Assembly (NCBI RefSeq): GCF_029167625.1
Contig: NZ_CP119145.1
Coordinates: 992,001 to 1,056,000, forward strand
DNA from: Streptomyces sp. AM 4-1-1
GTDB lineage: Bacteria > Actinomycetota > Actinomycetes > Streptomycetales > Streptomycetaceae
Reading direction: 5' to 3'
DNA length: 64,000 bases
Part shown: positions 27,101 to 37,216 of the stretch, in pieces
Layout of the letters: each line of letters begins with the position of its first letter
How positions within the stretch are numbered: the first letter of the stretch is position 1
The notes under the pieces: model-generated
The model's database searches: none
Seen by the model: the letters and a program-made list of their open reading frames with translations, nothing else
What the model was told of the DNA's origin: nothing
Program-made: the position numbers and the translations under genes

Positions 27101-27616
27101 CTCGACGATCAGGGCGTCGGCGCCGCCGGCGATCAGCCCCTCGGCGTTCGCCTGGAAACCGTCGCGCAGCACGGCATACGGGGCGTGTCCCAGCGTCGGC
27201 AGCTTCGTACCGGGCCCCATCGAACCCAGCACCCAGCGCTGCTGCCCCGTCGACGCGGTGAACTCGTCCGCCGTCTCGCGGGCGAGCCGGGCGCCGGCCT
27301 CGGACAGCTCCCAGGCCCGCTCGGGGATGTCGTACTCGCCCAGGGCCGCGTGGTTCGCGCCGAAGGTGTTCGTCTCGACGCAGTCGACGCCGACCGAGAA
27401 GTACTCCTCGTACACCGATCGGACGATGTCGGGGCGGGTGACGTTCAGGACCTCGTTGCAGCCCTCAAGGTTCTGGAAGTCGTCGAGGGTGGGGTCCTGT
27501 GCCTGGAGCATCGTGCCCATCGCCCCGTCCGCCACCACCACCCGGGTGGCGAGTGCTTCGCGGAGGTCGGCGATACGGGTCCGGCTGTCTGCGGAAGGGG
27601 TAGGCGACGAGGCCAT
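24104..27616 (-). CDS. metH: cobalamin-dependent methionine synthase
   Basis: Transfers the methyl group of methyltetrahydrofolate to homocysteine through cobalamin. The 1170-residue protein has all four modules: homocysteine domain (1-325; zinc ligands Cys237 and Cys303/304 in NCSTG and GGCCGT), pterin domain (about 345-620), B12 cap and binding domains (about 645-880; DVHDIG at 745-750 with cobalt ligand His747), and the SAM reactivation domain (about 930-1170). The start is the ATG at 27616 (MASSPTPSAD) with GGGAG upstream; longer in-frame readings enter the gylR promoter region. No B12 riboswitch consensus is visible in the 5' region. Divergent from gylR. Confidence 0.98.
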   Translation of the reverse strand: MASSPTPSADSRTRIADLREALATRVVVADGAMGTMLQAQDPTLDDFQNLEGCNEVLNVTRPDIVRSVYEEYFSVGVDCVETNTFGANHAALGEYDIPERAWELSEAGARLARETADEFTASTGQQRWVLGSMGPGTKLPTLGHAPYAVLRDGFQANAEGLIAGGADALIVETTQDLLQTKAAVLGARRAMEATGADLPLLCSLAFETTGTMLLGSEIGAALTALEPLGIDMVGLNCSTGPAEMNEHLRYLARHSRIPLLCMPNAGLPVLTKDGAHFPLGPEGLADAQEAFVKDYGLSLVGGCCGTTPEHMRQVVERVRGAVPPTREPRPEPGAASLYQTVPFRQDASYLAIGERTNANGSRKFREAMLEGRWDDCVEMARDQIREGAHMLDLCVDYVGRDGAADMKELAGRFATASTLPLVLDSTELPVLRAGLEKLGGRAVLNSVNYEDGDGPESRFVKVTQLAAEHGAALIALTIDEEGQARTVEHKVAIAERLIADLTGNWGIHESDILIDTLTFTICTGQEESRGDGIATIGAIRELKRRHPDVQTTLGLSNISFGLNPAARVVLNSVFLDECVKAGLDSAIVHASKILPIARLEEDQVKVALDLIYDRRAEGYDPLQRLMELFEGVDMKSMKEGRADELLALPLDERLQRRIIDGEKNGLEADLDEALETRPALAIVNDTLLAGMKVVGELFGSGQMQLPFVLQSAEVMKSAVAHLEPHMEKSDAEGKGTIVLATVRGDVHDIGKNLVDIILSNNGYNVVNLGIKQPVSAILEAAEEHRADVIGMSGLLVKSTVIMKENLQELNQRKMAADYPVILGGAALTRAYVEQDLHEIYEGEVRYARDAFEGLRLMDALIGVKRGVPGAKLPELKQRRVPKRDAAVLEVEEPDDDARSDVPFDNPVPEPPFWGTRVIKGIPLKEYASWLDEGALFKGQWGLKQARTGDGPSYEELAEREGRPRLRGWLDKLHTENLLEAAVVHGYFPCVSKGNDLILLHEDGSERTRFTFPRQRRGRRLCLADFFRPEESGETDVVGLQVVTVGSRIGAETAKLFEANAYRDYLELHGLSVQLAEALAEYWHARIRSELGFGGEDPSEVEDMFALKYRGARFSLGYGACPNLEDRAKIAELLQPGRIGVELSEEFQLHPEQSTDAIVIHHPEAKYFNAR

Positions 27617-27816
27617 GGATGTGCTCCCTGGGATGCGACGGCTGTCGGCTTCGCGTCTTCGGCGGAAGGCGCACCCCGCCAGAGTAGCCATACACCGCTC
27701 GGCCCCGTCACCGTGTCCCACCGGACGGACTGCATGCTGTGCGGGGGGATGCCCGTACCGCCGCGGTGACGCAGACTTCTCGTACGACCGGACACCGGTC
27801 GGCATCGACCGATACT

Positions 27817-27833
27817 GTTCAGCATTGTCGAAC
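27817..27833 (+). promoter_or_regulatory. predicted GylR operator at gylR
   Basis: GTTC...GAAC inverted repeat of 17 bases containing GCATTGTCGAAC, repeated almost identically upstream of glpF (28953-28976). It overlaps or immediately follows a TACTGT -10 box (27813-27818), a position suited to autorepression. Confidence 0.6.
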
Positions 27834-27854
27834 CGAGTGGAGGAGTACGGCGCG

Positions 27855-28619
27855 ATGGCCAAGAACATCCAGTCGCTGGAACGGGCCGCGGCGATGCTGC
27901 GCCTGCTGGCGGGCGGCGAGCGGCGGCTGGGGCTGTCGGACATCGCCTCTTCCCTGGGCCTGGCCAAGGGCACCGCGCACGGCATCCTGCGCACGCTCCA
28001 GCACGAGGGCTTCGTCGAGCAGGACCCCGCGTCGGGCCGCTACCAGCTCGGCGCCGAACTGCTGCGGCTCGGCAACAGCTTCCTGGACGTCCACGAACTG
28101 CGGGCGCGAGCCCTCGTGTGGACCGACGACCTGGCCCGCTCCAGCGGCGAGAGCGTCCACCTGGGCGTGCTGCACCAGCACGGCGTCCTGATCGTCCATC
28201 ACGTCTTCCGGCCCGACGACAGCCGGCAGGTGCTGGAGGTCGGCGCCATGCAGCCGCTGCACTCGTCGGCGCTGGGCAAGGTGCTCTCGGCGTACGACCC
28301 GGTGGCGCGCAGCGAGGCCCTGGAGGCGGAGCGGAAGGCGTACACGCCCCGTACCGTCACCGCCCCCGAGGAGTTCGAGTCGCTGCTCGACCTGATCCGG
28401 GCGCGCGGCTGGGCGGCCGACGTGGAGGAGACCTGGGAGGGGGTGGCCGCCGTGTCCGCGCCCATCCACGACCGGCGGCGGATGACGGTGGGCGCGGTGG
28501 CCGTGACCGGTGCGGTGGAGCGAATCCGCCCGGACGGGGAGCTGCGTCCCGAGCTGATCACCGCGGTACGGGACTGCGCCCGCGCGGTCTCCCGGGACCT
28601 GGGCGCCGGCCGCTTCTGA
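27855..28619 (+). CDS. gylR: IclR-family glycerol operon regulator GylR
   Basis: 254-residue repressor controlling glycerol catabolism. N-terminal winged HTH (about 5-60, LGLSDIASSLGLAKGTAHGILRTL) and C-terminal IclR effector domain (about 80-250). The identity rests on the following glpF-glpK-glpD genes, which reproduce the gyl regulon of S. coelicolor, where glycerol-3-phosphate is the probable inducer. The start at 27855 has GGAGGAG upstream; in-frame sequence further upstream is the antisense of metH and is spurious. Operator-like palindromes precede both gylR and glpF. Confidence 0.95.
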   Translation: MAKNIQSLERAAAMLRLLAGGERRLGLSDIASSLGLAKGTAHGILRTLQHEGFVEQDPASGRYQLGAELLRLGNSFLDVHELRARALVWTDDLARSSGESVHLGVLHQHGVLIVHHVFRPDDSRQVLEVGAMQPLHSSALGKVLSAYDPVARSEALEAERKAYTPRTVTAPEEFESLLDLIRARGWAADVEETWEGVAAVSAPIHDRRRMTVGAVAVTGAVERIRPDGELRPELITAVRDCARAVSRDLGAGRF

Positions 28620-28865
28620 GCGGGCCGCCGCGACCACCCGATCCCTTCGCCCGCCGCGCCGGGCACCTGCGCGTCCGCACCCGTCCGGCTCCCCCGCGCC
28701 GCGCGCCCGCCTTCTCCCCCGCCCTGCTTCCCCGTGCCCGCGCGCCCCGCACCCGCCGCGCGCGCCGGACCCGGTGAGCGATGACCATCCCGCGGCCCCT
28801 CCCGCGCCGGCACGGCGCGGCCACCGCCGGACGGTTCCCGGGCCGTCCGCCCTCGCTCCTGACGT

Positions 28866-28890
28866 GCCCGTCGCGGTGTCCGCGACGGGC
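28866..28890 (+). terminator. gylR terminator
   Basis: Perfect 11-bp stem and three-base loop (TGT), about 250 bases past the gylR stop. Confidence 0.65.
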
Positions 28891-28952
28891 CGGGCGAGCG
28901 GGTCGCGCACCCCGCACCCCTTGACGCCTCTACCTCCGGGAGAAACACTGCC

Positions 28953-28976
28953 GTTCACCGGTCGGCATTGTCGAAC
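28953..28976 (+). promoter_or_regulatory. predicted GylR operator at glpF
   Basis: 24-base GTTCA...GTCGAAC inverted repeat sharing GCATTGTCGAAC with the gylR site. It lies at about -55 to -32 relative to a start predicted from the TAGGGT box at 28996-29001, so it covers the -35 region. Confidence 0.6.
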
Positions 28977-29114
28977 ACTTAACGGGAATACGCGTTAGGG
29001 TGTGGCAGTGCCAAGGGCCGGTAAAGCCCTTACAGGTGGTTACCCACCTGGGGCGCGGACCACCCGGTGGGCCCGGGTTCCGCCTCCCTCTGGACGAAGG
29101 ACAAAGGAGTCACG

Positions 29115-29906
29115 GTGTCCAGCTCCGACATCTTCATCGGCGAGACCATCGGTACCGCCGTACTCATCCTGCTCGGCGCCGGTGTCTGCGCCGCGGTCAC
29201 CCTGAAGCGTTCGAAGGCACAGAACGCGGGCTGGCTCGCCATCACCTTCGGGTGGGGATTCGCCGTGCTGACCGGCGCCTATCTGGTCGGCGGTGTCTCC
29301 GGCGCACACCTCAACCCGGCGGTCACGCTCGGCCTCGCGATCGAGGGCGGCACCGAGTGGGGCGACGTACCCCTGTATCTCGCATCCCAGCTGCTCGGCG
29401 CGATGATCGGCGCGGTCCTGGTCTGGCTGGCGTACTACGGACAGTTCCGCGCCCACCTCACCGACCCCGGGATCATCGGCGCCCAGCCCGTCGAGGAGGG
29501 CATGGTCGACCAGAGTTCCGCCCCGAAGGCCGGCCCGGTGCTCGGTGTGTTCACCACGGGCCCCGAGATCCGCAACGGCCTCCAGAACGTGGTCACCGAG
29601 ATCATCGCCACCTTCGTCCTGGTCCTGGCGATCCTCACGCAGGGCCTCAACGACGAGGGCAACGGCCTCGGCGCCCTGGGCGCCCTCGTCACCGCGCTGG
29701 TCATCGTCAGCATCGGCCTCTCGCTCGGCGGCCCGACCGGGTACGCGATCAACCCGGTCCGCGACCTCGGGCCCCGTATCGTGCACGCGCTGCTGCCGCT
29801 GCCGCACAAGGGCGGTTCCGACTGGGGTTACGCCTGGGTCCCGATCGTCGGACCCCTCATCGGCGGCGCGGCGGCGGGCGGACTGTACAACGTCGCGTTC
29901 GCCTGA
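29115..29906 (+). CDS. glpF: glycerol facilitator (aquaglyceroporin)
   Basis: 263-residue six-helix MIP-family channel for glycerol uptake (gylC in older Streptomyces naming). The first pore motif is canonical, HLNPAVT (NPA at 67-69); the second reads [11 protein letters not shown], with NPV at 213-215 in place of NPA, while the following Arg-Asp typical of glycerol channels is retained. Start GTG at 29115 with AAAGGAG. First structural gene of the gyl operon: glpK begins 74 bases downstream. Expression is presumably induced by glycerol through GylR. Confidence 0.95.
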   Translation: MSSSDIFIGETIGTAVLILLGAGVCAAVTLKRSKAQNAGWLAITFGWGFAVLTGAYLVGGVSGAHLNPAVTLGLAIEGGTEWGDVPLYLASQLLGAMIGAVLVWLAYYGQFRAHLTDPGIIGAQPVEEGMVDQSSAPKAGPVLGVFTTGPEIRNGLQNVVTEIIATFVLVLAILTQGLNDEGNGLGALGALVTALVIVSIGLSLGGPTGYAINPVRDLGPRIVHALLPLPHKGGSDWGYAWVPIVGPLIGGAAAGGLYNVAFA

Positions 29907-29931
29907 GCCCACCGACCCGTATCCCTCGCAG

Positions 29932-29958
29932 ACCTCGCCGACCTCGCCGACCTCGCCG
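29932..29958. repeat. 9-bp tandem repeat, three copies
   Basis: ACCTCGCCG repeated three times without change in the short gap between glpF and glpK, just before the glpK ribosome-binding site. Confidence 0.85.
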
Positions 29959-29980
29959 AACAGACCCCCGGGAGCACATC

Positions 29981-31507
<1,527 letters not shown>

Positions 31508-31531
31508 CGAGAGCGGACGAGGAGCACCACC

Positions 31532-33145
31532 ATGACCACCCTGCAGAGCGTCCCCGCACTGGGAACGCACCCGGCCTCCGGTTCCCTCCCGGGCCGGGCC
31601 GAGACCCGGGACCAGCTCTCCCGCGCGACGTACGACCTCCTGGTGATCGGCGGCGGCATCCTGGGCATCTCCACCGCCTGGCATGCCGCGCAGTCCGGAC
31701 TGCGGGTGGCGCTGGTGGACGCCGGTGACTTCGCCGGCGCCACCTCGTCCGCCTCCTCCAAGCTCCTCCACGGCGGCCTGCGCTACCTCCAGACGGGCGC
31801 CGTGAAGCTGGTCGCGGAGAACCACTTCGAGCGGCGCGCGGTGTCCCGTCAGGTCGCCCCGCACCTGGCCAACCCGCTCACCTTCTACCTGCCGGTCCAC
31901 AAGGACGGACCGCACGGCGCCGCCAAGCTCGGGGCGGGGGTGTTCGCGTACTCGGCGCTCTCCGCGTTCGGGGACGGGGTCGGCCATGTGATCAGCCCCT
32001 CGAAGGCGCGGCGCGCCGTACCGGAACTGCGCACGGACAACCTCAAGGCCGTCGCGGTCTACGGCGACGACCAGATGAACGACGCCCGGATGGCGCTGAT
32101 GACGGTGCGCGCGGCGGTCGACGCGGGCGCCGCCGTCCTCAACCACGCGGCGGTGACGGGCCTGCGGTTCACCCGGGGCCGGGTCACCGGCGCGGAGCTT
32201 CGCGACGGCACGGACGGTACGGAGTTCGGGGTGAACGCCCGGCTGGTGCTCAACGCCACCGGCCCGTGGGTCGACCACCTGCGGAGGATGGAGGACCCGG
32301 ACGCCGCGCCGTCCGTCCGGCTGTCCAAGGGCGCGCACCTGGTGCTGCGGCGGACCTCTCCGTGGAAGGCCGCGCTGGCCACCCCGATCGACAAGTACCG
32401 CATCACGTTCGCCCTGCCGTGGGAGGACATGCTGCTGCTCGGCACGACGGACGAGGAGTACGAGGGCGACCCGGCGGACGTCGCGGTCACCGAGCGGGAC
32501 ACGGCGCAGATCCTGGACGAGGCCGCGTTCTCCGTGCGGGACCAGCAGCTGTCGCGCGATCTGATCACGTACTCCTTCGCGGGTCTGCGGGTCCTGCCCG
32601 GCGGCCCCGGCGGCACCTCGAAGGCGAAGCGCGAGACGGTCGTGACGGAGGGCCGGGGCGGGATGCTGTCGGTCGCGGGCGGCAAGTGGACGACGTTCCG
32701 CCACATCGGCCGTACGGTGATGAACAAGCTGGCCGCGCTGCCCGGCCATCCGCTCGGCGAGGACATGGAGCCGATCGCGCACCTGCCGAAGAAGCTGCCG
32801 CTGCCGGGCATCGCCAACCCCAACGCGGTCGCGCACCGGCTGCTGGTCGACGGCGGCACCCCCGGCCCGCGGATGTCGGCGGACACCGCGAGGCATCTGG
32901 CCACCCACTACGGGTCGTTGGCGTTCGACATCGCCCGGCTCGCCAACGAGGACCCGGCGCTGGCCGGGCGCATACATCCGGACGCTCCGGAGATCTGGGC
33001 GCAGGTCGCCTACGCACGCGACCACGAGTGGGCCGAGACCGCGGACGACGTGCTGCGCAGGCGGACGACCCTTACCGTCCGGGGCCTGGCGACGGACGCG
33101 GTCCGGGCCGGGGTCGAGGACATGCTCGGTGCCGGGCGGAACTGA
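31532..33145 (+). CDS. glpD: glycerol-3-phosphate dehydrogenase (FAD-dependent)
   Basis: Membrane-associated flavoenzyme oxidising glycerol-3-phosphate to dihydroxyacetone phosphate and passing electrons to quinone (gylB). 537 residues: FAD-binding GGGILGISTAW near residue 38, GATSSASSKLLHGGLRYL substrate loop, GGKWTTFRHIGRT near the C-terminal flavin site, and a C-terminal helical DAO_C domain. An N-terminal extension of about 30 residues precedes the Rossmann motif. Last gene of the gyl operon, followed by a hairpin. Confidence 0.97.
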   Translation: MTTLQSVPALGTHPASGSLPGRAETRDQLSRATYDLLVIGGGILGISTAWHAAQSGLRVALVDAGDFAGATSSASSKLLHGGLRYLQTGAVKLVAENHFERRAVSRQVAPHLANPLTFYLPVHKDGPHGAAKLGAGVFAYSALSAFGDGVGHVISPSKARRAVPELRTDNLKAVAVYGDDQMNDARMALMTVRAAVDAGAAVLNHAAVTGLRFTRGRVTGAELRDGTDGTEFGVNARLVLNATGPWVDHLRRMEDPDAAPSVRLSKGAHLVLRRTSPWKAALATPIDKYRITFALPWEDMLLLGTTDEEYEGDPADVAVTERDTAQILDEAAFSVRDQQLSRDLITYSFAGLRVLPGGPGGTSKAKRETVVTEGRGGMLSVAGGKWTTFRHIGRTVMNKLAALPGHPLGEDMEPIAHLPKKLPLPGIANPNAVAHRLLVDGGTPGPRMSADTARHLATHYGSLAFDIARLANEDPALAGRIHPDAPEIWAQVAYARDHEWAETADDVLRRRTTLTVRGLATDAVRAGVEDMLGAGRN

Positions 33146-33174
33146 GCGGGAGGCGCGGGGGCGAGCAGGAGCGG

Positions 33175-33195
33175 AGGGGCGGCGGCGCCGCCCCT
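33175..33195 (+). terminator. gyl operon terminator
   Basis: Nine-bp perfect stem AGGGGCGGC/GCCGCCCCT with a three-base loop, 30 bases past the glpD stop. Confidence 0.7.
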
Positions 33196-33274
33196 CACGC
33201 GGTTGACGGCGCGTCGGCCACGCGTGCCACACCACCGCCACACCGACGCAACATCCGGCGCAGAGAGTTGAAGC

Positions 33275-34336
33275 ATGAAATTTCAAGTGCTCTCTCTCAT
33301 CAACCACGCCCCGCACCCACTGACCGGTGAACTCCCGTCGGCGGCCGACCGGTTCGAGGAAGTCCTCGCCGTCGGCGAGGCCGCCGAGCGGCTGGGGTTC
33401 GACGCGTACGCCATCGGTGAGCGGCACGCCGGGGCGTTCCTCTCGTCCGCCCCCACCGTGGTGCTGGGCGCGCTCGCCGCCCGTACCAGCCGGATCAGGC
33501 TCCTCACCGGGGTCACGGTGGTCGCGATCCTCGATCCGGTGCGGGTCGCCGAGGACTACGCGACGCTCGACCAGATCTCCCGGGGCCGGATCGAGCTGGT
33601 CATCGGCAAGGGGGCGGAGGCGGGGCACTTCTCACTCTTCGGTCTGGACGAGGAACGGCAGTGGGATCTGCAACAGGAGAAGTACGAGCTGCTGCGCCGA
33701 CTGTGGACCGAGGAGGCCGTGGACTGGGAGGGCGAGTTCCGGACACCGCTGAAGGGTGTGACGACGGTGCCCCGCCCGTACGCCGGACCGCCGAGGGTCT
33801 GGCACGGCTCGGCCACGAGTCTGCACTCCCCCGAGCTGGCCGCCCGGCACGGCGATCCGCTGTTCACCGCCAACGCGATCCAGCCCCGCGACGCCTACGC
33901 CCGGCTGATCGCGCACTACCGGGAGCGGTTCGAGGCGTACGGACACGATCCGGCCCGCGCCCATGTGGCGGCCGGGTCCGGCGGGCTGCTGATCGCGGAC
34001 ACCACCGAGCGGGCGGTCGCCCGCTACAAGGAGGTGTACGAGGCCCGGGTGCGGCAGAACTTCAAGCCCCACCTGGCGGGGAAGGCCGGGTACAACACGC
34101 CCTTCAGGACGATCGAGGACGCCATCGAGAACGGTCCTCAGCTCATCGGCGGTCCGCAGCGGATCATCGACAAGATCCTCGGCTACCACGAGGTCTACCG
34201 GCACGATTTGCAGTCGCTCACCGTCGACGGGTTCGGGCTCGGCCGGGCGGAGCAGCTGGAGACCCTTCAGCGGTTCGCCGAGGAGATCGCCCCGGTGATC
34301 CGCAAGGAGGCGCCGACCACGCTCTGGGAGGCGTGA
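33275..34336 (+). CDS. LLM-class (luciferase-like) flavin oxidoreductase
   Basis: 353-residue bacterial-luciferase-fold monooxygenase, using reduced FMN or F420. Family landmarks: N-terminal MKFQVLSLINHAPHP, AERLGFDAYAIGERHAG, TSRIRLLTGVTVV, DQISRGRIELVIGKG and the C-terminal GGPQRIIDKIL. It begins 130 bases after the gyl operon terminator and has its own transcription unit. The N-terminal GERHA segment resembles FMN-dependent alkanal monooxygenase-like proteins. Substrate unknown. Confidence 0.9.
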   Translation: MKFQVLSLINHAPHPLTGELPSAADRFEEVLAVGEAAERLGFDAYAIGERHAGAFLSSAPTVVLGALAARTSRIRLLTGVTVVAILDPVRVAEDYATLDQISRGRIELVIGKGAEAGHFSLFGLDEERQWDLQQEKYELLRRLWTEEAVDWEGEFRTPLKGVTTVPRPYAGPPRVWHGSATSLHSPELAARHGDPLFTANAIQPRDAYARLIAHYRERFEAYGHDPARAHVAAGSGGLLIADTTERAVARYKEVYEARVRQNFKPHLAGKAGYNTPFRTIEDAIENGPQLIGGPQRIIDKILGYHEVYRHDLQSLTVDGFGLGRAEQLETLQRFAEEIAPVIRKEAPTTLWEA

Positions 34337-34644
34337 GCGACGGGAACGGGCCGGGTCCGGACCCGGTGCGGTGACGCCCGGGGGCCGCGGCGACACCCGG
34401 GGCGCACCCGGCCGCGTGCTCCGGACGCGGGCCGATCGTGCATGTGCTCCTGCCGCGCCCCTCCGCGTACGGCGGCGGCGCCCTCGGCACCGGCTCGGGC
34501 GGGCGCGGAGAATGATGCCCCGGTTCCGTCCGTGATGCACCCCCACTGGCCAGGTTCACCCCGCCGTGCGCGGGGACTGCGGCGGTGCAGGCCGGAACCC
34601 GTAAGGTTGGCGCGTACGCAAGGGAACTTCGGAAGGAGGCCTGG
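34337..34644. other. 308-bp region upstream of the PAC2 gene
   Basis: Non-coding. A 16-bp palindrome at 34351-34366 just past the LLM stop may terminate transcription, and TAAGGT at 34602-34607 is a candidate -10 box for the PAC2 gene. I see nothing in the stretch between. Confidence 0.5.
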
Positions 34645-35823
34645 GTGATCGAGCTCGAGGGAGTTCCCGAGCTGATTGACCCGGTCATGGTGGCCGCGTT
34701 CGAGGGCTGGAACGACGCAGGCGACGCCGCCTCCACCGCGGTCGGCCATCTCGAACGGGAGTGGAAGGGCGAGGTGTTCGCGGCGCTCGACGCCGAGGAC
34801 TACTACGACTTCCAGGTCAACAGGCCGACCGTCTTCCTGGAGGGCGGTACCCGCAAGGTCACTTGGCCGACGACCCGGCTCTCGGTGGTACGGGTCGGCG
34901 GGGAGACACCACGCGATCTCGTGCTGGTCCGGGGCATCGAACCGTCGATGCGCTGGCGCTCGTTCTGCAACGAGATCCTGGGATTCGCCCATGAGTTGGG
35001 CGTCGAGATGGTGGTGATCCTGGGCGCGCTGCTCGGCGACACCCCGCACACCAGACCGGTGCCGGTCAGCGGTGTCACCTCCGATCCCGATCTGGCGCGG
35101 ACGATGGATCTGGAGGAGACCCGGTACGAGGGCCCGACGGGCATCGTCGGCATCCTCCAGGAGGCCTGCGCCCACGCGGGCGTGCCCGCGGTGAGCCTGT
35201 GGGCCGCGGTGCCCCACTACGTGTCGCAGCCGCCCAACCCCAAGGCGACACTGGCCCTGCTGAACCGCCTGGAGGACCTGATCGGTCTCCGCATCCCGCT
35301 GGGCGAGCTGCCCGAGGACGCCCGTGCCTGGCAGCTCGGCGTCGACCAGTTGGCGGCGGAGGACAGCGAAGTCGCGGAGTACGTGCAGACGTTGGAGGAG
35401 GCCCGGGACACTGCGGAGCTGCCCGAGGCGACCGGCGAAGCCATCGCCCGGGAGTTCGAGCGGTATCTGCGACGCCGGGACGGCGGCCCTGTTCAGGGTC
35501 CGGGCGGACACGCCACGGAGAGCGGGGACACCTCGTATCCACGCGATGCGCCGGGTGGCCGGACCCGCCCGCCGAGACCGCCTCGGCCGGAGACCGGACA
35601 GGGCCTGCCGGGTACGGGCCCACAGCCCAGGGCCGGACGGGGACAGCGCCCCGGGGAGACACCGGATTCGACGGCCGAGGACGTCCCGGGCCGGGGAACC
35701 TCCCCGGACCCGGAGGACGATCAGGACCCCGGGAACAGGCCGGCCTCCGGAAAGGCGCCGGACGCACCCGACGCACCCGATTCATCCGATTCATCGGACT
35801 CGTCGGACTCGTCGGACGAGTGA
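34645..35823 (+). CDS. PAC2-family protein with long acidic C-terminal tail
   Basis: 392-residue protein. Residues 1-285 form the PAC2 domain (ELIDPVMVAAFEGWNDAGDAAS, VRGIEPSMRW, ILGALLGDTPHTRPVPVSG), related to eukaryotic and archaeal proteasome-assembly chaperones; in actinobacteria the family is of unknown function. The last 105 residues are Pro/Arg/Gly-rich, then strongly acidic, ending in repeated Asp-Ser pairs encoded by near-identical 9-base repeats. The start is the GTG at 34645 with GGAGG six bases upstream. It lies 22 kb from prcBA; a chaperone role toward the 20S core is a possibility, not shown. Confidence 0.9.
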   Translation: MIELEGVPELIDPVMVAAFEGWNDAGDAASTAVGHLEREWKGEVFAALDAEDYYDFQVNRPTVFLEGGTRKVTWPTTRLSVVRVGGETPRDLVLVRGIEPSMRWRSFCNEILGFAHELGVEMVVILGALLGDTPHTRPVPVSGVTSDPDLARTMDLEETRYEGPTGIVGILQEACAHAGVPAVSLWAAVPHYVSQPPNPKATLALLNRLEDLIGLRIPLGELPEDARAWQLGVDQLAAEDSEVAEYVQTLEEARDTAELPEATGEAIAREFERYLRRRDGGPVQGPGGHATESGDTSYPRDAPGGRTRPPRPPRPETGQGLPGTGPQPRAGRGQRPGETPDSTAEDVPGRGTSPDPEDDQDPGNRPASGKAPDAPDAPDSSDSSDSSDSSDE

Positions 35824-35860
35824 CGAGGGGCCGTTCCGCCGCCGGCAGCGGACCCTACGA

Positions 35861-35899
35861 CGAGGCGCGGGACGGACTTGGTGTCCGTCCCGCGCCTCG
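35861..35899. terminator. bidirectional terminator between PAC2 gene and mshC
   Basis: Perfect 17-bp stem (35861-35877 with 35883-35899) with a five-base loop, between two convergent stops. Confidence 0.85.
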
Positions 35900-35980
35900 T
35901 TCGTCGTCCGGGGTCCGTCCGGCCTGACCGGGCCGGACGCCCTCCGGTCCCGGCGTTGTCCGCCCGGAAGCGGAGCCCTG

Positions 35981-37210
35981 TTACAGCGCGACGCCCAGCA
36001 GCGCGTCGACGGTGCGCGAGACGAGGCCCGGTGCCCCCTCGTCCGTACCCCCGTCGGCGAGCTGACGCCCCACCCAGCGGTCCACGGCCGCCAGCGCGGC
36101 CGGTGCGTCCAGGTCGTCGGCCAGGGCCACGCGGACCTCGTCGACCAGGGAGTCCGCGGACACGCCGTCCGGCCGGGAGACCGCGGCACGCCACCGTCCG
36201 AGCCGTTCGACGGCGTCCGCGAGCACCTGGTCGGTCCACTCCCAGTCGGACCGGTAGTGGTGCGCGAGCAGGGCGAGCCTGATCGCGGCGGGGTCCACCC
36301 CGGCCTGGCGCAGCGCCGACACGAAGACCAGGTTCCCCTTGGACTTGGACATCTTCTCGCCGTCCAGGGCGACCATCCCGGCGTGCACGTACGCCCGCGC
36401 GAACGGGTATTCGCCGGTCAGCGCCTGGGCGTGCGAAGCGCCCATCTCGTGGTGCGGGAAGACGAGGTCGGAGCCGCCTCCCTGCACGTCGAAGCCCATG
36501 CCGAGGTGATCCAGGGCGATGGCGACGCACTCGATGTGCCAGCCGGGCCGGCCGCGGCCCAGCGTGCCGCCGTCCCAGCTCGGCTCGCCCTCCCGGGCGG
36601 CCATCCAGAGCATCGGGTCGAGCGGGTTCTTCTTGCCGGGCCGGTCGGGATCGCCGCCGCGCTCGGCCGAGAGCAGCCGCATCGCCGCGGTGTCCAGGTG
36701 GGAGACCTCGCCGAAGTGCGGGTCGGCCTCGACGGAGAAGTACACATCGCCGTCGAGTTCGTAGGCGGCCCCGGCGTCACGGAGCCGTTCGACGAGCGGG
36801 ACGATGCCGGGTATCGCCTCCACCGCGCCGATGTAGTGCCGGGGCGGGAGCATGCGAAGGGCGGTCATGTCCTCCCGGAAGAGGGCGGTCTCGCGCTCGG
36901 CGAGTTCGGCCCAGTCCTGACCGTCGCGCACGGCCCGCTCCAGGAGCGGATCGTCCACGTCGGTCACGTTCTGGACATAGTGAACCTGCCGCTTGGTGTC
37001 GAGCCACACGCGCTGAACGAGGTCGAACGCGTTGTAGGTCGCCGCATGACCGATGTGGGTCGCGTCGTACGGCGTGATGCCGCAGACATAGATGCGGGCG
37101 ACGGGACCGGGGTCAAGGTTGATCCGTCCGCCGGTCGCGGTGGAGTGGATCCGAAGGTCGCGGCCCTTGCCAGGCAGGGCGGGGACCTCAGAAGCGGGCC
37201 AGGCATGCAT
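35981..37210 (-). CDS. mshC: L-cysteine:1D-myo-inosityl 2-amino-2-deoxy-alpha-D-glucopyranoside ligase
   Basis: ATP-dependent ligase joining cysteine to GlcN-Ins, the penultimate step of mycothiol synthesis. The 409-residue protein is a cysteinyl-tRNA synthetase paralogue without the anticodon-binding domain: zinc ligand Cys43 ([16 protein letters not shown]), HIGH motif 52-55, and KMSKS at 286-290. A run containing the catalytic His and Cys (RPGWHIEC) is intact. It has a leaderless promoter six bases from its ATG, but lies 238 bases downstream of a three-gene unit on the same strand that commonly accompanies it. Confidence 0.97.
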   Translation of the reverse strand: MHAWPASEVPALPGKGRDLRIHSTATGGRINLDPGPVARIYVCGITPYDATHIGHAATYNAFDLVQRVWLDTKRQVHYVQNVTDVDDPLLERAVRDGQDWAELAERETALFREDMTALRMLPPRHYIGAVEAIPGIVPLVERLRDAGAAYELDGDVYFSVEADPHFGEVSHLDTAAMRLLSAERGGDPDRPGKKNPLDPMLWMAAREGEPSWDGGTLGRGRPGWHIECVAIALDHLGMGFDVQGGGSDLVFPHHEMGASHAQALTGEYPFARAYVHAGMVALDGEKMSKSKGNLVFVSALRQAGVDPAAIRLALLAHHYRSDWEWTDQVLADAVERLGRWRAAVSRPDGVSADSLVDEVRVALADDLDAPAALAAVDRWVGRQLADGGTDEGAPGLVSRTVDALLGVAL

Positions 37211-37216
37211 GCCCTG

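Larger units (their letters stand above)
28620..29114. other. 495-bp region between gylR and glpF
   Basis: Non-coding. The first 240 bases are C-rich low-complexity DNA without visible features. Then come the gylR terminator (28866-28890), the operator (28953-28976), a TAGGGT -10 box (28996-29001) and an untranslated leader of about 105 bases that holds the glpF ribosome-binding site AAAGGAG. Confidence 0.6.

Noticed and set aside
24134..27769. A 1211-codon open frame on the plus strand opposite metH
   Set aside because: High GC leaves antisense frames open; its composition (long Leu/Val/Gly/Asp runs, no domains) mirrors metH codon positions, and metH is certain.
27617..27854. Cobalamin or SAM riboswitch upstream of metH
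   Set aside because: I looked for the B12-box type conserved motif and a strong multi-helix leader, and saw neither in the 238 bases before the start.
26901..27854. A long in-frame extension upstream of gylR
   Set aside because: It is antisense to metH; the gylR start at 27855 has a strong ribosome-binding site and the expected IclR N-terminus.
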